Below, in pieces: positions 49,440 through 61,400 of a stretch of DNA of 64,000 bases. The number at the start of each line of letters is the position of its first letter. Within the stretch, counting starts at the first letter, position 1. The position numbers and the translations under genes were made by a program. Source of the stretch: Eutreptiella sp. 'Long Island Sound 2002' (lineage: Eukaryota; Euglenozoa; Euglenophyceae; Eutreptiales; Eutreptiaceae); assembly GCA_964036045.1 (NCBI GenBank), contig OZ038378.1, positions 183,670,944 through 183,734,943 of the forward strand, in the 5' to 3' direction. The notes beneath the pieces are model-generated. The model was not told the origin of the DNA. It worked only from the letters and a program-made list of their open reading frames with translations, and did not search any database.

Positions 49440-52400
49440 CACAGAAAGCAGCAACCCGACGCAACATGCGAAGGGAAGAACAGGTGACTGTCCAGGGCCC
49501 CGTAAAGGAGCAACAACCAGACGGAATGTCACACAGGGGGTAGCTTTTGAAAGCAGACGAATACTGTGTGCATCATTGGTGGCAATTTTCCCCTTGCACC
49601 ATGTGATCCACATGCCACGATGTTCCCATTTGAGTTTTGTACCATGCACCGCACAGCAGGGCTGCAGGCAGCTTTTTGGAAATGCCAATCGTGTGTACAG
49701 GTAGATCGATGAAGACCGTTGTCCCGAAAACGTGACAGAAAGCAGATGGTTTGGAAAGATGAAGTGTATCAGAGGAACAGCGTTGCTCTCATCTCACCAA
49801 TGAAGCTGGAAGTTGGTGAGAATTCAGGATAAAAATTCCTAACTCATGCACGTTCTTGGGCAGTTCTTCAGCAAAATCCCTACCAACTGGTGAACCATCC
49901 CGGGGGTTGGAATGAACCAAACTGAATGTAAAGTCCCCGACTGAAGTACCCCCCCCCCCCTGCTCTTTGTCTAATCTACGGGAAAATCCCAAATAATACA
50001 GTCCCTATGCCCACTGTAGCTTAGACAAGGCCATAGCTTACACACACCACACACAACCTCTGAAACACACGAGCTGGTGGAAGAAAGGGAAATATAATGC
50101 ATGCATATACCCAAAATCAGAGCTAGGTGGGTCCAAGTGGGCAAACACTCACAAAACATGTGTCCATGACCCTATGTGACTGGCAAATTCGTCACCAAAC
50201 CCATGGCTGCACTACATTTGGTACCGAATCAAATTAAGTCCCAAAGGCCCCTACGCCTGCTGTAGACAAGACCGTGGCTAAGACAGGGGGGGGGGGGTAC
50301 ATCCAGACAATTGCTTTGTGGCACAAATTCTGGGCTCTTGTAATTTCTGCTGCCAAGCCTTGGGAATGTGCCTTGGCTGTACAACAGAACCTTGGTCGAG
50401 CATATCAGTTGCTAGTGACATCACTGGAGTCTGGTAAATAAAAGAATGGGTGCCATACCATTCGTGAGAGTGCTTTGGAAAAGAAGGACGGGTCTGATCT
50501 CTAGGATAGCCGGTACCATTTTTGTGCACTCCTAGAACGGGTGGTACACACCGGAACCATTTTTTGTGCACTCTTAGAACAAGTGGTACACGCCGGGAGT
50601 ATTTTTGTGTAATCTCAGAGGGCATTTGTAGCGTGTTTTACCTCTTGGTTTTCAGAATAGTACATCGTGTCTACATGTATATCACGCAAGTTGCAGCGCA
50701 TAAGCAACACCCTTGTCCAAGCAACACCAGCGCCGTATTTGTGGAGGAACTGTGACGGCGGCTACGCCGCCATTCTTGGGACTGCCTGGGAATGCACTGA
50801 TTGCGAGGGCATAGGTCTGTCGGTGGGGACCTATCGCTGAACTTTCCACTGTTTATGGCCAAGCAACACTAGGCGTTGGTTGCGTCAATTTCTGGTCATT
50901 TACCATTGCTTGGACAAAGGGGGTGGGGGGGGTTGCGTCCATGTTCCCTGACGACGTTGGTGCAAGTGCAGCGAGGCAATACGCCATGCAGTAGGGGACA
51001 GGTACATGCCCCATGGGCAGTGTGATGCAGTTCCATGCATTGCTTTGTGCACGCTAGAATTCATCGCCCAAAAGTGATGCAGAGGAAGTTAAGCATTGAG
51101 GTGACGTGTAAACACTGAAGGCATTGCTGTCGCACTTATTTCTGCTGCTCAAATGCATTTGTGAACAGGCTTGGTTTTTGCATGCCCATAGCACTCCCTC
51201 TGATCATTGGGCAAGGCATTGGGTGAAATTGAACACTGTTTTGAACATAGTACTGACAACATCCCAAGTCCCTCCATGGTGTAGACATGTTTGCACAGCA
51301 CAACAGATGGTGTTCATCAAAGTGCCACGCCACTACTGCTCCAATTTTATCTCAAATAAATAGTAAGGTCTGCTCTGGGTCCTTGTATGTGGCACACACT
51401 GCTCTGCTGCCCATCTGCTGCTCAATTGATCAGATTGCCTGACATTTTCGTGCCTGTGTGCTGTGCTGAAGTTGTTGCCCCGTGGATTCTCTCCGATCAA
51501 AACGCTCCAGTTTCCAAGCATTTCTCCATGGTTTACCACAGAATCGCCGTGTGTCCACAACTGAACATGATGCGAGCACACACTGCCACATGCATTTGTT
51601 TAAGATGGCAATTGCGGTATTTGGCTGTGCCCTGTCACAACAGGGCCACTGCATAAACCCCTGTAACGGCAGATGGCGTCGCGGCAAGTTCATGAGACAA
51701 GTGGACACAAGCGCTGCCCGCCAAGTCCGTGCCTTTATATTTCAGCTCTTTTCTTGGCAGCAAAATGGAGCTGCTGAAAAAGCAAAATGATGCCTGCAAT
51801 CAGTGGATATTACCTTCAGGTGCCAGCAGCGCGTGCGATGTTGGAGCAGCCAGAAACTGGCGGCGCTGCATTTTAGGTCATGCTTACCCCACTGTTGTCT
51901 GCTTGTCTGTGTTTGTCTTTGCGGGGTGTGCTGAGGGTGCATTGTGGGTTGCGTTGATTGGTTCTTGGCCATGTCTGTTGTGCCCGTCTTCTGGTGTTGG
52001 TGCATGTGCACGCATCTGTTGACGTGGATGCTGGTGGCGTGTACTTATGCAGTGCATATGCCATTGCCCTGTGCTCTCTCTGCATATGGCTGCGAGTTTT
52101 GCATGCTTTTTCCTGCCAGACCATTTGCTCCACAGGAGTCATGATTGCTGTTGCAGCGCTGTTTGCCACAGCACAGACGTCAATCTACTCGGCTCACCTT
52201 CCAAACTTTGCATTTTTCGGTCCTGCTGCACAATGGTGGTCATCCAGCCCGATCCTGCCTGCAATTGCAACGCGGGGATTTCACACATTTGGTGAGCCTT
52301 TGAAGGGTCCCGCGCGCGGTGCCGCAGTGCCTCAGCAGGTCTGTACACTGTCGAGGTGCCCACGTCCTCTCTGTTTGGACCCATGTATTGCTGCTATTCC

Positions 52401-53290
52401 CAGGGGCTACTCGCCCTTGTTTATTGCACAAACTCCTTGCCCCCACCCCCTCCTGTCAGTGCGCCATTCCCATCAGGGGCTTGCCTGCAGCCCCCCCCCC
52501 CCCCCCCCCCGCCCTGCTCTTCAAAAGGCATTGCACTAGACACTGGGTGCAGTGAATCGGTGGCCTATCTGCCTTTATGAAACTATGAAACATCCACCCC
52601 TTTCTTTATGCAGTACACATTTTGCTCAACCAGAAAGCGTCGTCAGTTAAAGGACCTTTGCCCTACCGCTTGCGCCTGCTCCTTTCCTTTAACCTGCACC
52701 TGCAGCCACAAGAAGGAAGCTTAGGTCGATGGAGTGCCAACACTAATGTCTCTCAAGCTGTGGCCATTCACTTTTGCCCTGTCCCTTCTCCACACGGGGC
52801 TTGCCCGAAAGGGGTTGGCTATGTACTCTACGTCGCTGGTAGCTCCGGGCAAAGGCCCTTTATTATTGGCAGGCACGTGCTGGTTCCAACACAATAACAA
52901 ACGTCCTGCGCCCCTCCCCCTTTTGACTTGGCTCAGTCATCCTGCCCTAGCATGTGGTAAACAGGCCACTCTGTTGAGTTAGTGGGCCATTGAATGCTGT
53001 CAGCACTCAGTGAGCGACCCACCAACATACCTTTTCACTATCCGCTCACCACCACATCTGGTTTTGGTCAAACTTTCGGCCCGTGGCACAAATGCGTGCT
53101 GCAGCAGGTCAAATAGGCCACGACGTTCATGGTCACAGTTGGATTGAAAAGACGAACTGTTGCTCTGCTATTTGACATCCTTTCATTTCGTACCACATGC
53201 CCTCTTCACTCAGTCCATAGAACTGCTTTCAGCCAGATTTCGTGGCTTGTCTACCTGTCGGTGGTTGCTGTAGCATAGCCTCTGTTACAT
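49440..53290. other. Unassigned stretch
   Basis: I see no domain or convincing exon on either strand. The part at 49560-51700 is AT-richer. A G12 run is at about 50286 and C22 at 52489-52510. Short hydrophobic ORFs near 51870-52140 are not supported by splice-site context. Confidence 0.5.
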
Positions 53291-53737
53291 TTAGCCACGT
53301 GTTGGCACGTGTTGGAGCTTAGCCCCTTGCAGCCTTTCCAGGGGTAGCCTGTCATGGCCCCCGGGAGGGGGGGATGGTGCAGTATGCGCACCAGATCTTA
53401 CATGGACTGAGCAGATCAAGCATCCCCAGTCACACCGATGGCGACAAAACCAATCAATGACTGCATAATACCAGGGCATCCGACGTGCCCCAATACCTCT
53501 TGGGCCGCTCGGGAGGTTGAAATTCTTGGGCACTGCGTCCAGCCACACGTGGCGGTCGAACTTCTGCTGCTCTAAAGAGTGCAGCAGAGCCTGGCAACCC
53601 GTGGCAAGGGTTCTCCTGCTCAGTGCCTCTGGGGCATTTCTGTGGCAGCCCTTGCCCTTGCCGTCACTTGGACCACAGCCCTTGTGGCTTGATGCTCCCG
53701 TGCCTGGGCCTTCCCCGAAACCGAACGCCTTCCCCAA
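53291..53737 (-). CDS. Doubtful minus-strand ORF, unknown protein
   Basis: A 148-codon frame with a Gly/Lys-rich start and a Trp/Cys-rich middle (PWYYAVIDWFCRHRCDWGCL). An overlapping + strand ORF (53517-54119) is about as long, so at most one is real. No family recognised; listed only because nothing else explains this stretch. Confidence 0.15.
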   Translation of the reverse strand: MGKAFGFGEGPGTGASSHKGCGPSDGKGKGCHRNAPEALSRRTLATGCQALLHSLEQQKFDRHVWLDAVPKNFNLPSGPRGIGARRMPWYYAVIDWFCRHRCDWGCLICSVHVRSGAHTAPSPPPGGHDRLPLERLQGAKLQHVPTRG

Positions 53738-54670
53738 ACCCGCGTGTAGCCTGTCCCTCCCCCTTGCTCTTGCTGTACACGCCCGTGAAACGCCTTTTGC
53801 CCTTCCTCGGCCCAGTCGCGTCCTGAAAAAGACCCGTTGTGGGACTGAAATGGATCCTTGCCCTGTTGCTGCATCCGTCAGGGCAGCCGGAGCAACGAAT
53901 TATTATCAAGGGCCGTGGCCGTGCAAGACCACACGGCAGCCCGTCCTACTGGGAGCCCCAGCAGATGGACAAGAAACAGAGTGCTTTTGGTATGCCCATT
54001 GCGATGGAGCTCAGCACACGGTGCTGTGTAATTGTGCACTGCTGCGGGGGGGGGGGGATACGCGACCGTGCAAAGTGCAAGCGATCATGCAGGTTGTAAG
54101 CAATTATGGTTCTCCATAATGCAGAATTGCAGACGCCTCTGAGGCCCGATGTGCTGAGCATAGGATGTGTTTTGATTGCTGGGCGCGTTGAAACGCCATT
54201 CCATTAGTCCATCCGTGTCAAATTCCCGTGTTGTTGTGCGCAAATATTACCTCGTCTAAGAAGGGCTTTCCATCGGTATGGTGACGTTTCGGGGGTGCAA
54301 TGCCCACGGAGTTTGGAAGGTGACGATGTACCCCCTGATCCGAATGATGAATGCACGCACACCGCACAACGCAGGCCCATCATCGTAGCCCGGCCTTCGG
54401 CGCCAGAAAGCTAGCAAGGCTACCGGTGCTACGCGTGCAATGTGAAGAGATTCGACGGGCGTATCACGGACGGGCCATCAGGCGTGAACACACGCGGGCT
54501 TTGCACGCAGTCAGTAGTGCCCCGCCCCCCAAACCACCACCCCCGTCCCCCCCTCCCTCCGCCAGCGACCAGCGACGCCAGCGCCCAGGACCGTCCGACT
54601 GTGAGTGGTACAGAAGGGCCAGGCACCAACCCGTGGTGTGACCCGACCCCCCCCCCCCCCAGCCCGACAC

Positions 54671-54898
54671 GCCCCCCCCCCCCCAGCACGCGCGCCTACA
54701 CATACAGGCACGGCGGTGTCTCCCTCTCGTCAGCGCCTTGACGTGGTACGGGGACCGTCAGCAGTCTGGGCGGCTGTGAGACCAGACAACCAGGGGGGGT
54801 GCCCAGTCGAGCCGGTGAGGTACGGGCACACTGGCCGTGGGTCACCACCTTTGGCGCAAGCCGAGATCCAAACCAAACCAAACCCCCCTCCCTCCGGA
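54671..54898 (-). repeat. Dispersed ~215 bp repeat, copy C (inverted)
   Basis: Read on the minus strand it starts GGTTTGGTTTGG and continues with GCTTGCGCCAAAGG, GGTTGTCTGGTCTCACAGCC and CAGACTGCTGACGGTCCCC. It then reads CAAGGCGCTGACGAGAGGGA and CCGCCGTGCCTGT and ends in G13. It is close to copy A. Confidence 0.75.
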
Positions 54899-55340
54899 CG
54901 TACGCACGTCTGCCAGAGGCTCTGTTTGGACTGCACCAGTTTCTCCTCTTTTGGTCTTTCTTCCCCCTTGCCAACCCCCCCCCCCCGAACAGCACCTGCA
55001 GCGCCAATTGTGACCTCTGTGTCCCTCAGCAACTGAGGGTGAGTCGCCTTCCCTCACCTTCCACGTCTTGAGGGGATTTCAGCCCCATGCCACTCCCGAA
55101 CGTTGCCGATACGGATGAACATAAAGTGTTGCTGGGTGTCCATTTTTAATGGGGCCCCTCGCTGTTCCCCAATAAAAGGGTTCTTTTGACGGTGCGTTAG
55201 GCGGCGCCAGGTTGAGCTTTGCGTCTGCCCCTGTGGATGTCGTCGGGTTTCGGGGGTGGGGGGCGCAGTGCATGGGTGTAGCTACCCATGGCTGTACGTC
55301 GCCGGCTAAGGGCTCTAGCCATTCGCATGCTGCCCCTCAG

Positions 55341-55433
55341 GTGTCTTTCATCAGCTGGTCTGTGATTGGAGCCGTTGTGGCTGCGTTTGGGGTGCTCGCT
55401 TCACGGATGCACCGTCTGGCAAACCGACTGCAG
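55341..55433 (+). CDS. Candidate exon encoding a membrane segment
   Basis: A 93-base, phase 0-0 open block lies between a good acceptor (CCCCTCAG) and donor (CAG|GTACTG). It encodes VSFISWSVIGAVVAAFGVLA then SRMHRLANRLQ: one hydrophobic helix followed by a basic helix, a signal-anchor-like pattern. It may be an upstream exon of the EEP-family gene 3 kb downstream, or belong to another gene. No homolog recognised. Confidence 0.35.
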
Positions 55434-55664
55434 GTACTGTGGGTGAAGCGAAGGGGCAGGGGGCAGGGACAGCAGCCGGCCCGAGGTGCCTCAGGAGCAG
55501 AAGTGGTCCCCATTTGTGCTTTGACAGACCAGGGCCGCCTTCAGTTGTCTTATGATTGCCGTATGGTTGTGTGCCCTGAGCTTGATGCCTGGCCCAACGT
55601 GTGTGAGACGGGCTTGATAAATTCATGAGAGCTGGACTAAAATGGGTATTACCTAATACGGAAA

Positions 55665-56830
55665 GTTATTTTAATACATGTATTTGTTCTCCTACGCGCA
55701 TTGCCTTAATGTGCCTGGTTGTTCTAATACACGTGATGGTTCTAATACACATAGTAGCTCTCATACCCGTAGCACGCTCACGGATTCGCCAGAAGGCGAC
55801 AACAGTTGTCTTAGGTGTCCGCATACCAGATCCGCACACCAGACCTCTTCAGTGTATTAGAATGACCGGGGGTATAAGACATAATGCCTCTGTTTTAGGG
55901 TAGCCCCTATCGCTTGCATGTTATCTTGGAACCTGAGGTCAAGCGGCACTCCACTTCTTGAACAAACAACCCGTACACATTATGTGCAGTTTGTCGACAC
56001 TGTACATACCCAGTGTACAACATGCACAACATGCACACATTATAGCATATTACCGAGTATTGTTGCCTAATATGTCCAGTAGCTCTAAGCCGTGTACTCT
56101 GAGTCACCTATTACGTGTTCTAATCCACGGATTGGTCTGAATATGCATAGTCATTCTGATACATGTATTAAGTACGTTTGTACGTGCATGAGGCTAATAC
56201 CCGACATTACCTAGTACATGTAGCAATTCTAATACGTGTATGACCTAATACACATATTGCATTCTAATGCAAAAGATTGTTACACGTATTACCTAATAAG
56301 CGTGTTACCTAATACAGAAATTATATGATACGGGTATTATCTGATACACGTACATGCCCTGGTACGCGTATGATCTGATATGTGCAGCAGTTCTGATGCG
56401 TAAATATAATACGCGTAGTAGTTGCACGCATATTAGGTGCAGTACGCATTATGTGTAATACGGGTAGCAATTCTAAAATTCTAAAATGGTATAAGTTCTA
56501 ATACACGTGTTGCCCAACAGGCCGTTGCTTCTAATACATGTAGTAACCATGTGATTGTCTTATTTGTAGCAACCGTAATACATGTAATTGCAATACCTAT
56601 ACTTCTGGTGTTTCTAACATGTGTCGCATCTAATATCCAATACGCGTAGTAGTTCAAATGCGCGCATTATCTAATGCTCGCAGTAGTTCTAATACATTTC
56701 ATGGGTCTAATACACAAATCACCTCATATATTACAGGCTACCAGTATCAGCGGATACACATATTGCCTACTGCGGCTACCGTATTTCTGATGTCCATTAT
56801 CTAAGTCCAGAGTAGAGACTTTTGACATAA
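55665..56830. repeat. TAATACACGTA-type degenerate satellite
   Basis: About 1.15 kb of reiterated TCTAATACACGTA, ACCTAATACG and GTAGTARTTCTAATAC words, with variable spacing (about 12-36 bases). AT-rich against a GC-rich background and without ORFs of note. Confidence 0.85.
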
Positions 56831-57956
56831 AATAGAGGTCTTAAAGCGCACATTCTCCATGTGATGTCGTCTGCGCTGGCCATTTGCCTATGTCCCCTTT
56901 GAGTCACGGCCTGCTGCTCCGTTGTCCAGAATCGCTTGTTTGCGTGTCAGGTGAGGAAGGCAACTGCGAGTGCTTTTGGTGTGGTGTAGAATTTGGGATC
57001 TGTTGGGGGTCTTTCACCACTGATCGATTTGCCTTTAGTGTTGAGTTGGGGGGACATACAGGAAAGAGCAGGTTCGGCGTTTGCTATGCAGTGAACTGCT
57101 GGATGCTCCATGTTTTCCATGTGGTTGTGAAACTGCCGTTTTCGCTCGCGAAAGGGAGAGGCAGGTGTTATGGAGCAAGGACAACGGGGCATTGGAGCAA
57201 GACTACAACCGTCACTTTGGGCTGCAGCGCCTGGAAGGAAGATGGATATATGTTCGGGACACTGCACCAAGATATTGAGACGGGCTGTCATCCCGGCCTG
57301 GGAGTATCCTCATAGTGTTTTTGCTTAGTCATGTAACACCTTAATGCCTCTCAGGTACCAAAAACGTCAATGACTGCCGTCTTCAGTACATCCAGTACTA
57401 AACAATGGAATGACGGCGCCCCAGTCTGCGAAGAGATGCCCATATCAAGTTATGGTGTGCATTTGTGTGTCCAGGCTCAGGCATGACTGCATTGTGATGT
57501 ATTACCCCCACTCCCAAAGTCATGAAGAGACTCTGAGGCAGCAGATGGGGGGATCTGGCGACATCAAACGGGGCGTAGTGTGTAGTTTTTTTGGCGCCAA
57601 TGCTGAGTTGCTTGTGGCCCCACTGAGGGAATCGAATTTTCTGTAGGTCTTAACCGGCAGCGGTCCCTGTGAATTGAGCCTTTTTATCACCCCCCGTTTC
57701 CGGGGGCTCAACAACCCCCCACCCGTACCATTCTCGGGCTCTATCAGGACCCCCCTGCCCCGTTTTCGGGACACTTCGCCCTGCAGCACACTGTGCACGC
57801 GTACATCAATCAGTTGTTGTTTTTGTGCCACTAATGACCCGCCCGGGCTGGCATGCGTGACGACATACCACGTGAACATGCCAGGCCCAGGGGTGTCCTT
57901 AAGAAGCCCAATAATTTTCGTCATTCAGGAAAGCGGTTAAGGACAGCCCCGGGGAC

Positions 57957-58070
57957 CACCAACCGCCAACTGCCAACCGCCACCAACCGCCAACCGCCAA
58001 ATGCCTACCGCCACCTATCGCCAACCGCCAACTGCCAACCGCCACCAACCGCCAGCCGCCAAACGCCAAC
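57957..58070. repeat. (CAACCGC)n-type minisatellite
   Basis: Reiterations of CCAACCGCCAACTGCCAAC with a longer ~60-base periodicity; two larger units are visible. The complementary GGCGGTTGG word recurs in degenerate patches near 25960, 29840 and 62590-62680. Confidence 0.8.
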
Positions 58071-58231
58071 ATTGTTCAATACTGTTTCTGTGGTCTTGTG
58101 TCTTGCCCTTTCTGTTGGCGTTACCAAGCCGTGTTTTTTTCTTCTTAAGGACAGCCCCCCATGCACGCACCCCCCCCCCCACATGCACGCACCCGCACGC
58201 ATGGAACCGCCCGCTCTTCTTTTTCCCGCAG

Positions 58232-58452
58232 AGTCCTGCTCCAGCGTCGCAACACTCAACCAGCCCGACGAGGCCGGGACCGCGGCTGACCCGTATTTGT
58301 CGCTGACGACGTTGAACGTCTTGGCCCCGATTTACAAACGCATTGACAGCGACGGCACCCGAGAATCCGAATTTGCAGATCGCTTCATGGCCCGCAATCA
58401 GCGGATCTTGGACCTGCTGCTGAGCCGGGGCTCTTCAGTGATCTGCCTGCAG
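58232..58452 (+). CDS. EEP gene exon (LTTLNVLAP … SVICLQ)
   Basis: Follows TTTTTCCCGCAG and ends CAG|GTGTGC in phase 0. It encodes a short acidic leader, DPYLSLTTLNVLAPIYKRIDSDGTRESEF, then ARNQRILDLLLSRGSSVICLQ. If the first exon instead begins at the ATG 58201, ten residues are added. Confidence 0.85.
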
Positions 58453-61400
58453 GTGTGCGATGCGTGGGCATTTGCTTGACAGGGTCACCGGGCCGGGAAC
58501 CCCGAGGGCGGAAACGCTTGGTCCGTCCAGGTAGCCTGCCAGGCAAGGATGTATTAGAACGGCTGACAACCACAGGAGGAGCCCCCCCCCCCCCTCCCCC
58601 CGGACACACACCCCCCCAAGACCAAAGGGACCATCGTGGGAAAAACCGAAAGTTACCATTGGGAAAATCTTGTTGGGCCATTTTTGGTACACAAACTTTT
58701 GGAAACTTTTGGGTCCCAGACCCCCCCCCCCTCCTCTCCTCTAAGACATTCGTGCTGCCCGGGACCTGAAGACGCCAAGTGCCCCAGGGCCCTCTCCTCC
58801 CACCTCGCAATCATTTGGTCATTCACAGCAGGCCGTGCGGTCCCCAAGCGCGCTACCAAACCGGTAGCACAGTCCTCCTACCAGCTGCATCCAGGGCCTG
58901 CGATGCCGGTTGAACAATCCAAAATTTCAAAGTGGTGTGGTCTCGTGATAAGAAACTCGACACTTTGCCACGGGTTGATGATGGGGCACCTGAGGAGGGC
59001 TACGCCAGCAGTAGCAATGGTCGCTCCCCTATAACAAAGATAGAGAGATTAAGGATTGGAGCACTACCATGCCTGCATCTTTAAGAGTGGAGTTAAGTGA
59101 TCCACATGGAAATAGCCAAAGAGTGCATCCTATGTGGCATGACGTTGCCATTGGCCTGGGTGGGGAACATTGCCATTGTATTGCAACCATTGCCAGGCAA
59201 TCTTTTTGGCAGAAAGCTATCTCCTGCTCATGATGTGTGTTGCTTGTGCGGTGCAAGGGGATGGAGACATGCACTTGCACTGTTGTAGGGGTTGGGTTCG
59301 TGTGCCCTTGCAGGGGGGGGGCTGGGGGCGTTATTTGCGATTTGGGTGCGCCCCCGCCCCCCCCCCCCGGGAGGGGGGAGGATTGTCGTGCGCCAAGGGG
59401 GGATTTCAAGAGGGCCGTAGGGTGCCCAACCATAAACCTAATGAAGCCCTGGGGAACGTGGGGAATCCTGCGGCGCGCAATGTGGGTAATTATCATGGAA
59501 CAGTGGAAATTGCGCCCTTTGTGAACCGTATATTTGAATGAGGAGTGGTTATCGCAACATTTTTGTCCCTTTTGAGTATTGTGTCTCGCCAGCGTGCCCG
59601 TTTGATTTACTTCCTTCACCCAAAATGGAGGAAAATGACTAATGCGGTAATTGCCAATTACCGCACAGCTAATTCCCCTCACCCTGCGGCGCGCAGGAAG
59701 CATTCCCCTGGATTGACATGGCTATGACAACCCCGTCGGGGCAGCTCTGTGTGCCCCATTTACTTTTGGGGCTTGGCTCGAGTTTAGTGGCAAATGCCCT
59801 TTTGGCCTCCTCATGTGCCGCACAGACCGATTGCCGTCCATCGACCTTTCACTGTTTGTGTCTCTTGCATGAGTTTGCTGTGCTTGGGCTCTGCAAGCCA
59901 ACACCTGCCACACAAAAATTGAACGTGTGCGTAGTAGCGGCGAGTGCTCGCGTATACGCCCGCGGAAATCTCGGCCCAGATGTGTTGTGAGGGGACCCAA
60001 CGTGAGCTCTGTGGAGGCCATCAGGATGGCACAGCCGATGAGAGAAGCAGGAGTCTGCCAACGGGAGGCCATGCAAGAGGAGACAGCAGAGGCCAGTGAA
60101 GGGCTCTGGACTGTAAATGCACTGACACACTTGGGCACCACGGCGCAGTAGGCTACGGCATTGGAGGTTTTTTTTCGGGGGGGAGGGGGGGGGGCCAGGG
60201 ACTTGCTTTAATTTTCATTCCGACGGGGGGGGGGACCCCTCCCCCTTGGACCCCCTCCCCCCCTCCCCTGGACCCCCTCCCCCCCCGCTCAAGCAAGTCC
60301 CTGAGGGGGGGCGTGTTCAGTAGGGGGCCGCACACTCCCGTCGGGGGTAGCACCGCGCTACATGGGGCCTCAGATTTCTGTTGCCGTGATCATCCGGGAG
60401 GGGGGATCTAGTGCGTGTCGGGGGGCTGCCTACTTGTGTCAGTGAATCTGCAGTACTGAATCAATAAGCGCAGGTCCGATACTCTGACAACGCTGTCCCT
60501 CCGTGCCGTTGCGCAGGAGTTCTGGCATCAGAATGAGCAGCTGCATTCCCTGTACCAGCGAATATTCGAAGAGGAAGGTGTGCCTTGGTGCTCGGCAGGT
60601 TTGCATCTCACGCAGGTGCATGTCTGCGTCGTGCTGTGGGCGATGGCAATTAATGGTGGGTGCATCCACGGGGGTCCGGCCTGCGACAACCCCATTACCC
60701 ATTACCCGCCATTCTGGCTCAGTTGTAGCCGAGCCTACATTGAGTATTGGCGCCGAAGGCGCCCGAAGAAATATCTATCGACATGAGCTCGCCCTTCGTT
60801 GCTCATGGGTGCAATGGCGATTGCAATCCATGGATTCTGTGGAGCTGCAAACAAACTAGAACATGGAAAGGTGGCGTTTCGGGTGTCGGCCTCTTTCTCG
60901 CAAATCGGCGCAATGTGCATGGCGATGTACAAACCCACATACATACAGACACATCGCGAAAATGAATTTCAGGTTCCTCACAGAGTTGCGGTGCTGACAG
61001 AAAGACAATTGAGCTGAACTCCCGAAATACAATGAACGTCGTTTTTATTAAAAAGTCGGCATGGCAGAAGGCAAGTTCAGCGTTTGCGTGCAAACCACTA
61101 CAATATTTCCTTGCGTAATCAAACCCGTCAGACCTTCGGTGGCCTATTTGCGCGTTGCTCAATGAACTAAGTGGAGTGCCGCGTGCCCTGTGCGTGCACG
61201 GGCGCTCTGTTGGGCGGATCGGTAGGGGTCAAGAGTCCCTGACTAAAGCAAGAGTTCATACAAAGAACAATGCAAAGCGCAAAAGTTATTGTTGGGCGTG
61301 TCGAGCTTATACGTAACATCAGCCAATTGGCGTGCCATGGGTCCATCGGGTACCACGATGCACAGAATGCTGTGCAGCCCCACCAGGCCTCGTATATTGA

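Noticed and set aside
56884-57315. 143-codon ORF after the TAATAC satellite
   Set aside because: No domain, no splice context and no clear codon bias; likely chance.
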